Program-made: the position numbers and the translations under genes
Assembly: GCA_004556745.1 (NCBI GenBank)
Contig: SFFY01000021.1
Coordinates: 1 to 35,589 of the forward strand
Direction: 5' to 3'
Origin: Bacteroidales bacterium
Lineage (GTDB): Bacteria; Bacteroidota; Bacteroidia; Bacteroidales; Bacteroidaceae
DNA: 35,589 nucleotides
Shown here: positions 12,945 through 20,610 of the stretch, piece by piece
Layout: the number at the start of each line of letters is the position of its first letter
How positions within the stretch are numbered: the stretch's first letter is position 1
Notes under the pieces: model-generated
The model's database searches: none
What the model saw: the letters and a program-made list of their open reading frames with translations, nothing else
What the model was told of the DNA's origin: nothing

Positions 12945-14627
12945 CTACGTCAGCGCGTTGATTTCTTCGTCGGTGATGCGGGTCATTTTAGGCTCATAGG
13001 TTTTTGACGCAACCGACTCCGTCAGTACCTTCTGCGAGTTGCTGTACAGACAGCCGTCCGTTCCGACGTAGGCCGTGTCATGGCTGTAGGTCTGCGGATT
13101 GGCGGCCTGGCTGGTCGCACCGACAAGGAAAATCTTGTTAGAAGTGTTGGATGAGCCCGCAGTGTTCTTCGTGTCCGTAGGCACTACCCATGTGCCGTCT
13201 CCGCGAAGGTACGAGCCATGCTTGCCGGAGCCAGGCGCAGGCACGAGACCCGTGGAGCCTGCCGCACTGGCCGTCGCGGCACCCATCGTGCGCACAGTCT
13301 TCTTCGTCGCGGTAATCTCGCCGTTCTCGTTCTGCGCTAAGGTGTCGATGAATGTAACGCCCGTGCCGCTCGCAGTCGGGTCGCTCTTGGCCGCCTGCTT
13401 AGTCTTGTAGTCGACGTGCTTGTGACCGGAGTCGACCAGGTTACCGTTTGCGTCAAGGGCCGCGAAGTTGCCTTCGGTGGCCGAAGCGACCCTGTCGGCC
13501 TTGGAATTGATCGCGGTCTCCAGTGAAGATCCGCTTGCAGCAGCACTGGCCGTATCTGCGTTGCCTTCAAGCGAACCCTTGAACTTTGCAGCGGAAATCT
13601 GCTTCTTGCTCGGGTTGACAGTCACGCCGCCCGCATAATTTGCAGTGCTTGTCTCGTTTGTCGTGTTGTTGGTGTGCTTCGCGAGCAGCGGGAACTCCTT
13701 GTCCTCGGAGTTGCTGTTCTGCGTCACCTTGGTGTCTACGTTCGGGTTCGCGGGCAGCTTACCGCTCGTAACGGAAACGCCCACGACATGCCCCTTCGCG
13801 TCGCGTTGCAGTTTGACTGCCTTCACAACATCGATGGACCACGCGGCAGTCGCACCGCTAGCGGCTGCGCTCAGTTCTGAACTGGCATCTGCTGCTGGAG
13901 TGTAGTGGTTGCTGACGCTAGTCACCTTGGTGTCGGTGAATACGGCGTCCGCAGGGACGCTCTTCCCAAGCGTCTTGCCGCTATCCTTGATAAGCTTCCC
14001 TGTGTTGCCATCGAACAGAACGACGTTGCCGGAAGTAGCCGAGGATGGACCGACGACGACTCCGTCCTGATTGCCCTGGATAAAGTCCCAGTTCGCGGCA
14101 ATAGTGGAGTAGTTATTCGCTGTCGCCGACACTGTATTGTCGGTGTTGCATATCAGCATGTCGCCGATTTCCACCTTGACACCGTCTATCTTGCCAGCCG
14201 TGGTGACCTTGTAGGTCCAGCCTTTGTTGGCCGCAGGCGTGAGCGCACCGTAGGCTTCGGTGTTGCCTCCGGCGATGGTTCCCTTGTACACCATGGCGTC
14301 GGACTCGCCCATCTTCGCATCGATTTCCGCATGTACGAATGCGGTCGTCGCAATCTGCGTTGTGTTCGTCCCGGTCGCGGCAGTAGGGGCCGAGGGCGTC
14401 CCGGTGAGGGCCGGGCTTGACAGCGGGGCCTTCGCGTTGAGATGTTCCGTAAGGTTCGTGACCTGCGACTCCGATATCTGTATGTTCCCGTAGGTAATCT
14501 TGCCTTCGTTCCATCCGGTCACGGTCTTGGACGCTGACGGTCCGTTAGTTGTGACTGCCGCAGCAACCCAAGATTTCACCTTCGTCCAGAAAGTAGTAAG
14601 CCCGTTCAGGTCTAGATACTTTGCCAT
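12945..14627 (-). CDS. Main tail fibre protein, 560 aa
   Basis: After the shared N-terminal module it has 'LNAKAPLSSPALTGTPSAPT' (residues about 64-83), the phage tail-fibre repeat often seen as 'APLaSPaLTGtPtaPTa', then long Ala/Thr/Gly/Ser-rich beta repeats with 'NSKADRV' and 'HGSYLRGDGTWVVP' elements. The C-terminus ends 'RITDEEINAL', echoed by the next small gene. It would form trimeric fibres for host adhesion. Confidence 0.85.
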   Translation of the reverse strand: MAKYLDLNGLTTFWTKVKSWVAAAVTTNGPSASKTVTGWNEGKITYGNIQISESQVTNLTEHLNAKAPLSSPALTGTPSAPTAATGTNTTQIATTAFVHAEIDAKMGESDAMVYKGTIAGGNTEAYGALTPAANKGWTYKVTTAGKIDGVKVEIGDMLICNTDNTVSATANNYSTIAANWDFIQGNQDGVVVGPSSATSGNVVLFDGNTGKLIKDSGKTLGKSVPADAVFTDTKVTSVSNHYTPAADASSELSAAASGATAAWSIDVVKAVKLQRDAKGHVVGVSVTSGKLPANPNVDTKVTQNSNSEDKEFPLLAKHTNNTTNETSTANYAGGVTVNPSKKQISAAKFKGSLEGNADTASAAASGSSLETAINSKADRVASATEGNFAALDANGNLVDSGHKHVDYKTKQAAKSDPTASGTGVTFIDTLAQNENGEITATKKTVRTMGAATASAAGSTGLVPAPGSGKHGSYLRGDGTWVVPTDTKNTAGSSNTSNKIFLVGATSQAANPQTYSHDTAYVGTDGCLYSNSQKVLTESVASKTYEPKMTRITDEEINALT

Positions 14628-14639
14628 GATTCAATCTCC

Positions 14640-14960
14640 TTAAATGAACAGCGCCTCAATCTCGGCGCCCGTAATGGTTGTGGGCTTGTTCTTGAGGTAG
14701 TCCAGCGCAATTACGTCGTCCTGTTCCCAGTCAGTCTGCACCGCCACGTCCTCTATCTGCTGCTGGAGTAGCTCGTCGTTCACGCGGCGGGCCGTCGTCT
14801 CGTTCTCAAGCGATGTGATGATTTCCGCGTCAGCATCTGTGCGGTCTGAAATCTCGGTGGCTATGGCCTCGGCGTTCTCCGCGTAGCCCTTCTTGACCTT
14901 GGCTATGAGCGCCCTCATCGCCTCGGTGTCGATCGGCTGTCTCGTCTGCAGTTCCGCCAT
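14640..14960 (-). CDS. Fibre-associated connector protein, 106 aa
   Basis: N-terminal coiled coil (residues 10-70), then 'ALDYLKNKPTTITGAEIEAL'. The KNKPT element is common in fibre proteins, and the ending resembles that of the 560-aa fibre (ITDEEINAL). Probably bridges the DUF2612-like baseplate protein and the fibre. Confidence 0.6.
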   Translation of the reverse strand: MAELQTRQPIDTEAMRALIAKVKKGYAENAEAIATEISDRTDADAEIITSLENETTARRVNDELLQQQIEDVAVQTDWEQDDVIALDYLKNKPTTITGAEIEALFI

Positions 14961-14963
14961 ACG

Positions 14964-15965
14964 CTACACCACACTTTCTGCAGGCGTAGAATCCCACAGT
15001 TCGTCAAGCGTCTTCTCGTCCATGGCACGGCTCTTGACCGTTCCCTCGGTGTCGGAGTCGCGCACCATGTAGCTGTTGACATCGCCTCCGTCCGGCAGGT
15101 CCTTGACGCGTACTGCATCGACCTTGACCCCGTTCCATTCCGTCGTAATCGTTGGAATAGAAGGCACGGACGGACCCTTGAGAGTCACCCTGACAGGGAT
15201 AGAGTTTGGCGTGACTACTATGTTGCCGATATTGTCGGCAAGAAGTACGTCGCGCTCAATAGTTGAGTCGTCTGCAACAAAAGTCAGCAGCTTGCCTCCC
15301 CACTCGTCCTCGGGGTCGAGCACAAGCAGAAGCGGGTCCTCGTTAGGGTCAGCCACGTTGAGCGCGGCACCAGGAATGCCGAGAACGCCTGCGGGAGCGA
15401 GCTTTCGGAGCTGGGAACGCGAGAGCTGCCTGCCAGAGGGCTTCACCAGCTCGTCGTACGGTTCTTCCCCTTCGGGCTGGTGCCGTATGTAGACAGGCCC
15501 GTCGTATACAAAGAACGTGGCCGGGGCCTCGTCCATATACTGCGGGGCAGTGTCGCCGGAGAGTATGGCGGCGTTGTATATCACGTTGTCGGGGGTGCCT
15601 GCGTTGTCGGAGGCGAGAGCCGCCTCCACGCGCACGCGGAAATCCCTGTCGCTCTCCTGGTAGTACCTCTTCATTCCTGCCAGTTGAGCGAGTATGTCGA
15701 GCCATTCTCCTTCCGCCTGTCCTACATCAGCAAGCCGACATATATCCACTGACGCATCGTCAACAGGTTGCAGGAGTACGTCGATAACCGATTTCAAAAC
15801 AGCCTGGAGCCTGTTGTCTGCGCCTTCCGGCAGCTCGTAATGCCGTTCCACGCCTTTGTGATCAACGTATGTCCCGGACTCTATTTCCTCGCGCAGGTTG
15901 CCACGGTACTGCTCTATAAGCAGTTCCTTCACGGTCGCCCAGATGTCTTTCGCTGTGACGGCCAT
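14964..15965 (-). CDS. Baseplate protein, DUF2612/Mu gp48-like
   Basis: 333 aa. 'EGEWLDILAQLAGMKRYYQE' followed by SDRDFRVRVEAALASDNAGT is the DUF2612 signature (one-domain protein closing the baseplate to fibre transition). It follows the gp47-like gene as in Mu-like and related contractile phages. Role: outer baseplate wedge and fibre attachment. Confidence 0.75.
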   Translation of the reverse strand: MAVTAKDIWATVKELLIEQYRGNLREEIESGTYVDHKGVERHYELPEGADNRLQAVLKSVIDVLLQPVDDASVDICRLADVGQAEGEWLDILAQLAGMKRYYQESDRDFRVRVEAALASDNAGTPDNVIYNAAILSGDTAPQYMDEAPATFFVYDGPVYIRHQPEGEEPYDELVKPSGRQLSRSQLRKLAPAGVLGIPGAALNVADPNEDPLLLVLDPEDEWGGKLLTFVADDSTIERDVLLADNIGNIVVTPNSIPVRVTLKGPSVPSIPTITTEWNGVKVDAVRVKDLPDGGDVNSYMVRDSDTEGTVKSRAMDEKTLDELWDSTPAESVV

Positions 15966-15968
15966 ACC

Positions 15969-16877
15969 CTACGGTCCCTCCACGCTGATGTTCTCTACGG
16001 GCAGTTTCGCGTACGACGCTTCCATAACAGGAATGCGGTCCGTTGTCCAGGACTGGCCGTCAAGCGATACTTCTACGTTCACCGTGTCAATTCCTGGCAC
16101 CTTGTATACGGCCTGGATAGCCCTCTGAGGAATGATGTCCTTGCCGCGTGTGTATTCGGTGAGAGCCCAGTTCGCAATCTGCGTCTTGAGCTGGTTCGCG
16201 TAGTCTCTAGGCATCTGTTCCTCGCGGTACTCGGTGACTGTCAACCTCATGTAGAATGGGTCGCCGCCGGTCACCCGGAAGAAATTGACGGTGTGGGTCA
16301 TTCTTGCGGCGTCCACTGCGGTCCCGGATTCAGGCCCGTAGGCCTTTATGCCGGCCGGTTTGCAGTTCCATATAGCCTGGGCGATATCGTCGTTCGCGAT
16401 TGCGGAGTAAGTCTCGGGAATGAACACCGCGATGTTGTGGCCAGGAATGCCGGAGGAATCTGTCTCGGGTTCCGGGTTATCGACGAGGGACACGAGCGGT
16501 CCGAGTGAGTTGCGCAGGTAAGTGAGCATACCGTCGTAAGTCGCAAGCCCGGTAGGGTCGGAAGATAGTAGCCTTGCGCGGAATGTATCGTCATCCTCGC
16601 CATCGGCTCTCTGCTGACCCATTAGGTGGCCGAGGTTGTCAAGATAAGTACCATCCGCGCTGGAGAGGTCAAGACCGGAAGCGGCACCCTGCAAAGCCTC
16701 TACCACCTCGTTGTAGGCATATACGAATAGGTCAATGAGCTGACCGTCCGGGCTGCTCGTGGATAGGTCCAGGTCTTCGCCGAATATTCGCTTGATTTTA
16801 GCTGCGAGAGCTTCCCGCGTTTCGCGGTAGCTTTTAACTGAAAGTCCATTGCCGTCAAGTAAGAATCCGGTTGCCAT
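15969..16877 (-). CDS. Baseplate J-like wedge protein (Mu gp47-like)
   Basis: 302 aa from ATG 16877 (an ATG at 16883 overlaps the upstream stop and is also possible). 'FGEDLDLSTSSPDGQLIDLF', 'SADGTYLDNLGHLMGQQRAD' and the following DTFRARL match the baseplate_J family. Forms the baseplate wedges that open during tail contraction. GGAG-poor start; translation may be coupled to the gp46-like gene. Confidence 0.88.
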   Translation of the reverse strand: MATGFLLDGNGLSVKSYRETREALAAKIKRIFGEDLDLSTSSPDGQLIDLFVYAYNEVVEALQGAASGLDLSSADGTYLDNLGHLMGQQRADGEDDDTFRARLLSSDPTGLATYDGMLTYLRNSLGPLVSLVDNPEPETDSSGIPGHNIAVFIPETYSAIANDDIAQAIWNCKPAGIKAYGPESGTAVDAARMTHTVNFFRVTGGDPFYMRLTVTEYREEQMPRDYANQLKTQIANWALTEYTRGKDIIPQRAIQAVYKVPGIDTVNVEVSLDGQSWTTDRIPVMEASYAKLPVENISVEGP

Positions 16878-16879
16878 AA

Positions 16880-17245
16880 TCAAAATTCTCCCGTCGTTAC
16901 GCTCCCATCCTTCGCCTGCACCCTGAACTTGCCGCCCATGTTACGGCCATTGACTTCAAGTGAAACCTGCACGACCTTCTTAACGGTCGGCAGTTCAGTA
17001 AGTTTCTGCCTGATTATGGCTGTCGCCACATCGAGGTATTGAGCGGGTAGCCCCAGGATCCTATTGAACCACGGAACGCCGTGGGTGTAGTCAACGAAGG
17101 ACTCGCCCTCCTCACACTTCAGCAGACAAAGACTCTGCTGTTCCGCCTCCTTGCGGTATGCGTCGGCATCATCCTTCACGATGCGCGCTATACGGTTGCC
17201 GGACAGCTCGATGTCGTGGTTATTGTTCAGCCGCATTTCGTTCAT
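16880..17245 (-). CDS. Baseplate wedge protein (gp46/W/gp25-like)
   Basis: 121 aa from ATG 17245. 'GESFVDYTHGVPWFNRILGL', then 'TELPTVKKVVQVSLEVNGRN' fit gp46-type wedge proteins of Mu-like tails. The start sits 47 bp from a 27-bp element shared with the protease gene at 28818 and about 9 nt after a TATTTT -10 candidate, so it probably opens a separate late transcript. A second ATG at 17236 is possible. Confidence 0.75.
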   Translation of the reverse strand: MNEMRLNNNHDIELSGNRIARIVKDDADAYRKEAEQQSLCLLKCEEGESFVDYTHGVPWFNRILGLPAQYLDVATAIIRQKLTELPTVKKVVQVSLEVNGRNMGGKFRVQAKDGSVTTGEF

Positions 17246-17254
17246 ATCCTCTAA

Positions 17255-17318
17255 AAAATAAAACGAGAGATGCTTATAGTGCAAAATACGGTAAAACACG
17301 CTTAAATACACTTAAAAA
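17255..17318 (-). promoter_or_regulatory. Late promoter region, copy 1 (27-bp element plus -10)
   Basis: The 27-bp block 17292-17318 matches 28864-28890 at about 24 of 27 positions without gaps (shared TAAAACACGC and TTAAAAA ends). A-tracts recur about every 10 bp, which would curve the DNA. On the minus strand TATTTT (17260 to 17255) lies 31 nt further on, the same distance as TATATT in copy 2. No -35 hexamer is visible, suggesting an activator-dependent promoter for the baseplate genes. Confidence 0.55.
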
Positions 17319-17331
17319 CTGACACAGCCGT

Positions 17332-17360
17332 TTGCCATTCCGGCATTCAAGAAGTATATT
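17332..17360 (+). promoter_or_regulatory. Moron promoter, TTGCCA-N17-TATATT
   Basis: TTGCCA (17332-17337), exactly 17 bp, TATATT (17355-17360). Points opposite to the surrounding late operon and toward the 79-aa gene, whose ATG begins 7 nt after the -10. Confidence 0.7.
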
Positions 17361-17366
17361 CGTGTT

Positions 17367-17606
17367 ATGTGGGTATTTACAAAGGCTTTCGACAATTGCG
17401 TTGTCCGGGTAATTCTCGCCCTGGTGCTTATCTATTGCATCATGGCTTCCCACTGGCTCATATTCGTCGTTTGTGCCATCTTTGCAGGATCCCTGTTGCT
17501 GTACGACGCATACAGGAAGGAACAGAATGAACTGGAGCAGACCGAAGAAACCGCGCCGGAGCAGGAAAAGCAGAAGAACCCGATGGACGATTTCGACCAG
17601 CTGTAA
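17367..17606 (+). CDS. Moron: small two-helix membrane protein
   Basis: 79 aa on the strand opposite to the late genes. Residues about 12-50 (VVRVILALVLIYCIMASHWL, then IFVVCAIFAGSLLLY) make two transmembrane helices; the rest is an acidic cytoplasmic-type tail (QTEETAPEQEKQKNPMDDFD). The ATG lies where transcription should begin, so the mRNA may be leaderless. An independently expressed gene inside a structural operon is the hallmark of a moron, often acting on the host (for example superinfection exclusion); no direct evidence of role. Confidence 0.7.
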   Translation: MWVFTKAFDNCVVRVILALVLIYCIMASHWLIFVVCAIFAGSLLLYDAYRKEQNELEQTEETAPEQEKQKNPMDDFDQL

Positions 17607-17978
17607 TCATTCAGCAGTTACTGAATCCTGACCGGCTTTAGATATGTAGATGGTCATCGAAAAAGTCCTAGTGTCCTGTGGCGTTTTGGTTCCGACAATC
17701 CCGGTGACGGTTGCACTCTCGTCACCTTCAAGGACAGCCATATTGTCGTTTGAAGACACTTTTGCAATCGGCGAAATGGTGAACACTACCGGATTGGCAA
17801 CGAAATAGCTCTCCTGGTAAATGATTCCTGCAACATTAACTTTTAGTTCGCCAAAGTAAGCCCCATTACCGTCTATATTGACTTCGTGGCTTGCTGGTGT
17901 ATCAATCACTGCAGAAGTGAAGGAGATGCCGCTTTCCTTAACCGCAATCGTGCAACCTTTGACAGCTACCGGCTTCAC
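17607..17978 (-). CDS. Baseplate tip-associated protein (PAAR-like?), 123 aa
   Basis: Follows the spike gene with 4-nt overlap. 'MKPVAVKGCTIAVKESGISF' and the beta-rich remainder resemble small spike-tip or PAAR-like proteins, but the Pro-Ala-Ala-Arg motif is not present, so this is tentative. Ends convergently against the moron stop without a gap. Confidence 0.5.
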   Translation of the reverse strand: MKPVAVKGCTIAVKESGISFTSAVIDTPASHEVNIDGNGAYFGELKVNVAGIIYQESYFVANPVVFTISPIAKVSSNDNMAVLEGDESATVTGIVGTKTPQDTRTFSMTIYISKAGQDSVTAE

Positions 17979-18508
17979 GGCGCCTCCACCTTCAAGTGGC
18001 CGTTGATCGTGACCGTGCCGTCGCTAGCCATCTCTATGATGCCATTGCCCGTAACGCTCACGGAGTCGCGCCCAATCGTAACGGAAACGGCCCTTGATCC
18101 GCCCCTGCTCATGGGAATCGCCACAAGGTCGTTCAGGTCGTTTCCCGAGAAAGAGAGAGGGTCAAACGGTCCCTTGTCCTCGCCACCCTTGACCCATGCG
18201 CGTATGTCGCGGCTCGATGCCACGCAAAGAACAGGGTCGCATTCTTCAAGCGCGAACTTCACCACGGCGGCAGATGTGCCGGGCCAAAGAACGGGCACCC
18301 CCTCGATAGGAAGTGGCTTTCCGTCGGCTCCGTCCGGCTCTATCTGCATATTCTTCAGCACGTTCCTAATCGACGGCGTTACATCAACAGTCCCGTCATC
18401 GTTGACCTTCTTCACGACGGCCGGGAATGCAGTCTCGAATCCTTCCATGTAGGAATCAATCACCGAACGCGTGAGCCTGACAAAAGATTTCTCAAGGCCG
18501 TTACTCAT
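17975..18508 (-). CDS. Baseplate spike protein (Gp138/gpV-like)
   Basis: 177 aa. The N-terminal OB-like part 'FPAVVKKVNDDGTVDVTPSI' and 'VPVLWPGTSAAVVKFALEEC' match the Gp138 N-terminal domain of central spike proteins. The end is a short beta-helix ('VSVTGNGIIEMASDGTVTIN'). It pierces the outer membrane on contraction, assembled below the hub. Confidence 0.85.
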   Translation of the reverse strand: MSNGLEKSFVRLTRSVIDSYMEGFETAFPAVVKKVNDDGTVDVTPSIRNVLKNMQIEPDGADGKPLPIEGVPVLWPGTSAAVVKFALEECDPVLCVASSRDIRAWVKGGEDKGPFDPLSFSGNDLNDLVAIPMSRGGSRAVSVTIGRDSVSVTGNGIIEMASDGTVTINGHLKVEAP

Positions 18509-19508
18509 CCTTGCCCCCTACCGGCTCCTGCGCCGTAAACTCAACCGTGAAATCTCTCCCGGTGTTCCCGCCCCTGTAGTTGCATTCCGTCACGATGTAG
18601 CGCCCCTTCACGGCAAGCGCACCCGAATACGGGTCCCCATCGTCTGAGCTGTCTATAACCACGAAGCAGTTCGGCACGACAGACGCGTTCATAAGGCAGC
18701 GGCCGCGCACCTTCTTGATGCGGTCGATTGCCTTGCTAGGACGTTCCTTCGGCGCAATGTCGCCCTCCTTCTTCGATAGGAAGAAGTATTCCGGGTCGTA
18801 TCCGTAATTCACCTTGTTCAGGCTCTCGTCGCGCTCGGCGGTGCATTCCAGAAGGCCGCTTGCGTGCGTCAGCTCGACATGTTCCAGTTCAAGAGACTTG
18901 TCACGGGCCATTACAATTAGCTCGTTGTTGTCGAGGTAGACAATAGCCTTCCCGAACTGGTACATCTCGTAATCGAAGAAATCATTAACCACGTCGGTAA
19001 ATGTCCCGCTCCGCCTGTACGGGTAGTCTATCCCCTCGTCCAGTACGGCACCCGCACCGGCACGAAGAACGATTCCGGCATAGTCGCACATATCCTGCAG
19101 GCACTCGCGGATTTTCTTTCCCTTCGGGAACGATACCGCCATGTTCAGGCGTGCCAGCTGGTAGAAGTTGCCTCGTGCCTGTACGCAGTTCAGTTCCAGG
19201 ACTACATCCTTCCCCTCTCGCCTTGTCAAAGCGTTCGCTATCTGGCCGGCAAATATAGTCCTTGCGCCGCCGCTGTCAGTATAGCCAGCCTTGAGAATTA
19301 CGCTGTTGCCCTCGTTAATGATGGTGTTCAGCGTCTCCGGTTTCGCGTTGTACACGGTAATTTCCGCACCGTTGTCGAACCACTCCACTGAGCGGGTAAC
19401 GTCGAACTCTATGTCAAGTTCCGACAAGTCAAGGACGGTTTCGCCGCCGCTCTCGTTGCCCTTATTGAAACGCCCTACAAGAAGTTGAACCTCGCGACCG
19501 AACATCAC
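18501..19508 (-). CDS. Baseplate hub protein (gp44/gp27-like)
   Basis: 335 aa. 'DLSELDIEFDVTRSVEWFDN' and 'ITVYNAKPETLNTIINEGNS' are typical openings of hub proteins, and the rest continues with 'IVLRAGAGAVLDEGID'. Located between plug and spike genes, as in other contractile tails. It joins the tube to the spike. Two ATGs (19508, 19505) are possible. Confidence 0.8.
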   Translation of the reverse strand: MMFGREVQLLVGRFNKGNESGGETVLDLSELDIEFDVTRSVEWFDNGAEITVYNAKPETLNTIINEGNSVILKAGYTDSGGARTIFAGQIANALTRREGKDVVLELNCVQARGNFYQLARLNMAVSFPKGKKIRECLQDMCDYAGIVLRAGAGAVLDEGIDYPYRRSGTFTDVVNDFFDYEMYQFGKAIVYLDNNELIVMARDKSLELEHVELTHASGLLECTAERDESLNKVNYGYDPEYFFLSKKEGDIAPKERPSKAIDRIKKVRGRCLMNASVVPNCFVVIDSSDDGDPYSGALAVKGRYIVTECNYRGGNTGRDFTVEFTAQEPVGGKDE

Positions 19509-19858
19509 GCCCCCTTGGCCGCAAGGACTTCGTAGAGGTGTTCCATCTCGGACTCGTCGATATAGTTCAGCGTGTAGTCGCTTCCGAGGTTGTCGAATCC
19601 TAGCGGGTCGCGACAGTCGAGACGCTTTTTCAATACAACGAGATCGCCGCCATTCAGGCAGCGGTTCTTGTAGGCCAAAAGCGGAGTGTTCACGACAAGC
19701 CTTATTCCGCTGTTCTTGCCGTCAACGGATTCCAGGTCCGCAAACCAGTGCGCGTCGCGGCCGTTCCATAGAAGCCTGATGGAAAGCGAAACGCCAGAAA
19801 TGTTAACGGAAAGGGTGCGCCATGCGCCGCCGTCCTTATTCAACGGAATCTCTATCAT
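19505..19858 (-). CDS. Phage baseplate plug protein
   Basis: 117 aa. 'GVSLSIRLLWNGRDAHWFAD' followed by LESVDGKNSGIRLVVNTPLL matches the baseplate plug family (DUF6983-like): a short beta-barrel that closes the tube. Coupled to both neighbours by 4-nt overlaps. Confidence 0.75.
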   Translation of the reverse strand: MIEIPLNKDGGAWRTLSVNISGVSLSIRLLWNGRDAHWFADLESVDGKNSGIRLVVNTPLLAYKNRCLNGGDLVVLKKRLDCRDPLGFDNLGSDYTLNYIDESEMEHLYEVLAAKGA

Positions 19859-20610
19859 ACTTCTACATCTCCGAACACAATTCCCGTAACGCCCTCGTCA
19901 ATGCGTTCGACGGTATATTCCACGCCAGTCACCTTTCCGGATTTCTCGTTTAGCGCCATCTTCTTTCCAGCGTCCGTCGCCTGCTCCTTCGGCTTCGGAG
20001 GATTCCACACGCCATCGCGCTTCCTGGCCGATACCTTCGCTGTTCGCACTTCGCGTAGCCTCGCAACGAAACGGATGCTTTCGCCGTCTTCGGGGCCTCT
20101 TGCGAATTCTAGCGATTCCACGACCATTTCATCGTAGACTTCGAGGCTTGTAACAAGACGAACCGGCTTGCGTTCCCTGGCTATCGCCTTGAGTGAATCA
20201 AGTTTCTTGTCAAGAGCATCGTTACCCCGTCCTTCTACGCCGTCGATGTTCACCCTGTCCACGGACCTGTTCACGTTCACGTTTCCGTACCTGTCGGGTT
20301 CTCCGTTCACGTAGCCACTTGACTTGCCTCCTATCGGGTGGTTCGTGAATAGCCCGGTCACCTGCACCGAACGCAGCCGTTCGGCAACGTGGTCCGATAT
20401 AGCCGAGCCGTTCTCCACGGCGTGGTCCGCTATATCGAATTCCAGACTGTGGCTCTCGTCGATTAGCAGGTCGAAGGCAACCTCGTCGATGCCGAATTTT
20501 TCATTGCGGAAGAAAATCGATGCCTGCGCCACCTTAGGACGGTAGCGGTATTCCCTGTCGTAGAATCCTACGGCCTGGTCAATAAGTCCCTGGTATGGCA
20601 ATGTTATCAT
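19855..20610 (-). CDS. Dit-like tail/baseplate protein
   Basis: 251 aa. The N-terminal 'DLLIDESHSLEFDIADHAVE' plus NGSAISDHV and 'LRSVQVTGLFTNHPIGGKSS' correspond to the Dit-like N-terminal domain of contractile phages that lies right after the tape measure gene. A charged linker and a C-terminal 'VTGVEYTVERIDEGVTG' follow. Structural baseplate ring role. Confidence 0.75.
   Translation of the reverse strand: MITLPYQGLIDQAVGFYDREYRYRPKVAQASIFFRNEKFGIDEVAFDLLIDESHSLEFDIADHAVENGSAISDHVAERLRSVQVTGLFTNHPIGGKSSGYVNGEPDRYGNVNVNRSVDRVNIDGVEGRGNDALDKKLDSLKAIARERKPVRLVTSLEVYDEMVVESLEFARGPEDGESIRFVARLREVRTAKVSARKRDGVWNPPKPKEQATDAGKKMALNEKSGKVTGVEYTVERIDEGVTGIVFGDVEV

Noticed and set aside
17609..17626. 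Hairpin ATTCAG-CAGTTA-CTGAAT as terminator of the 17367-17606 moron.
   Set aside because: Short A/T-rich stem with no T run, and it codes for the end of the convergent gene.
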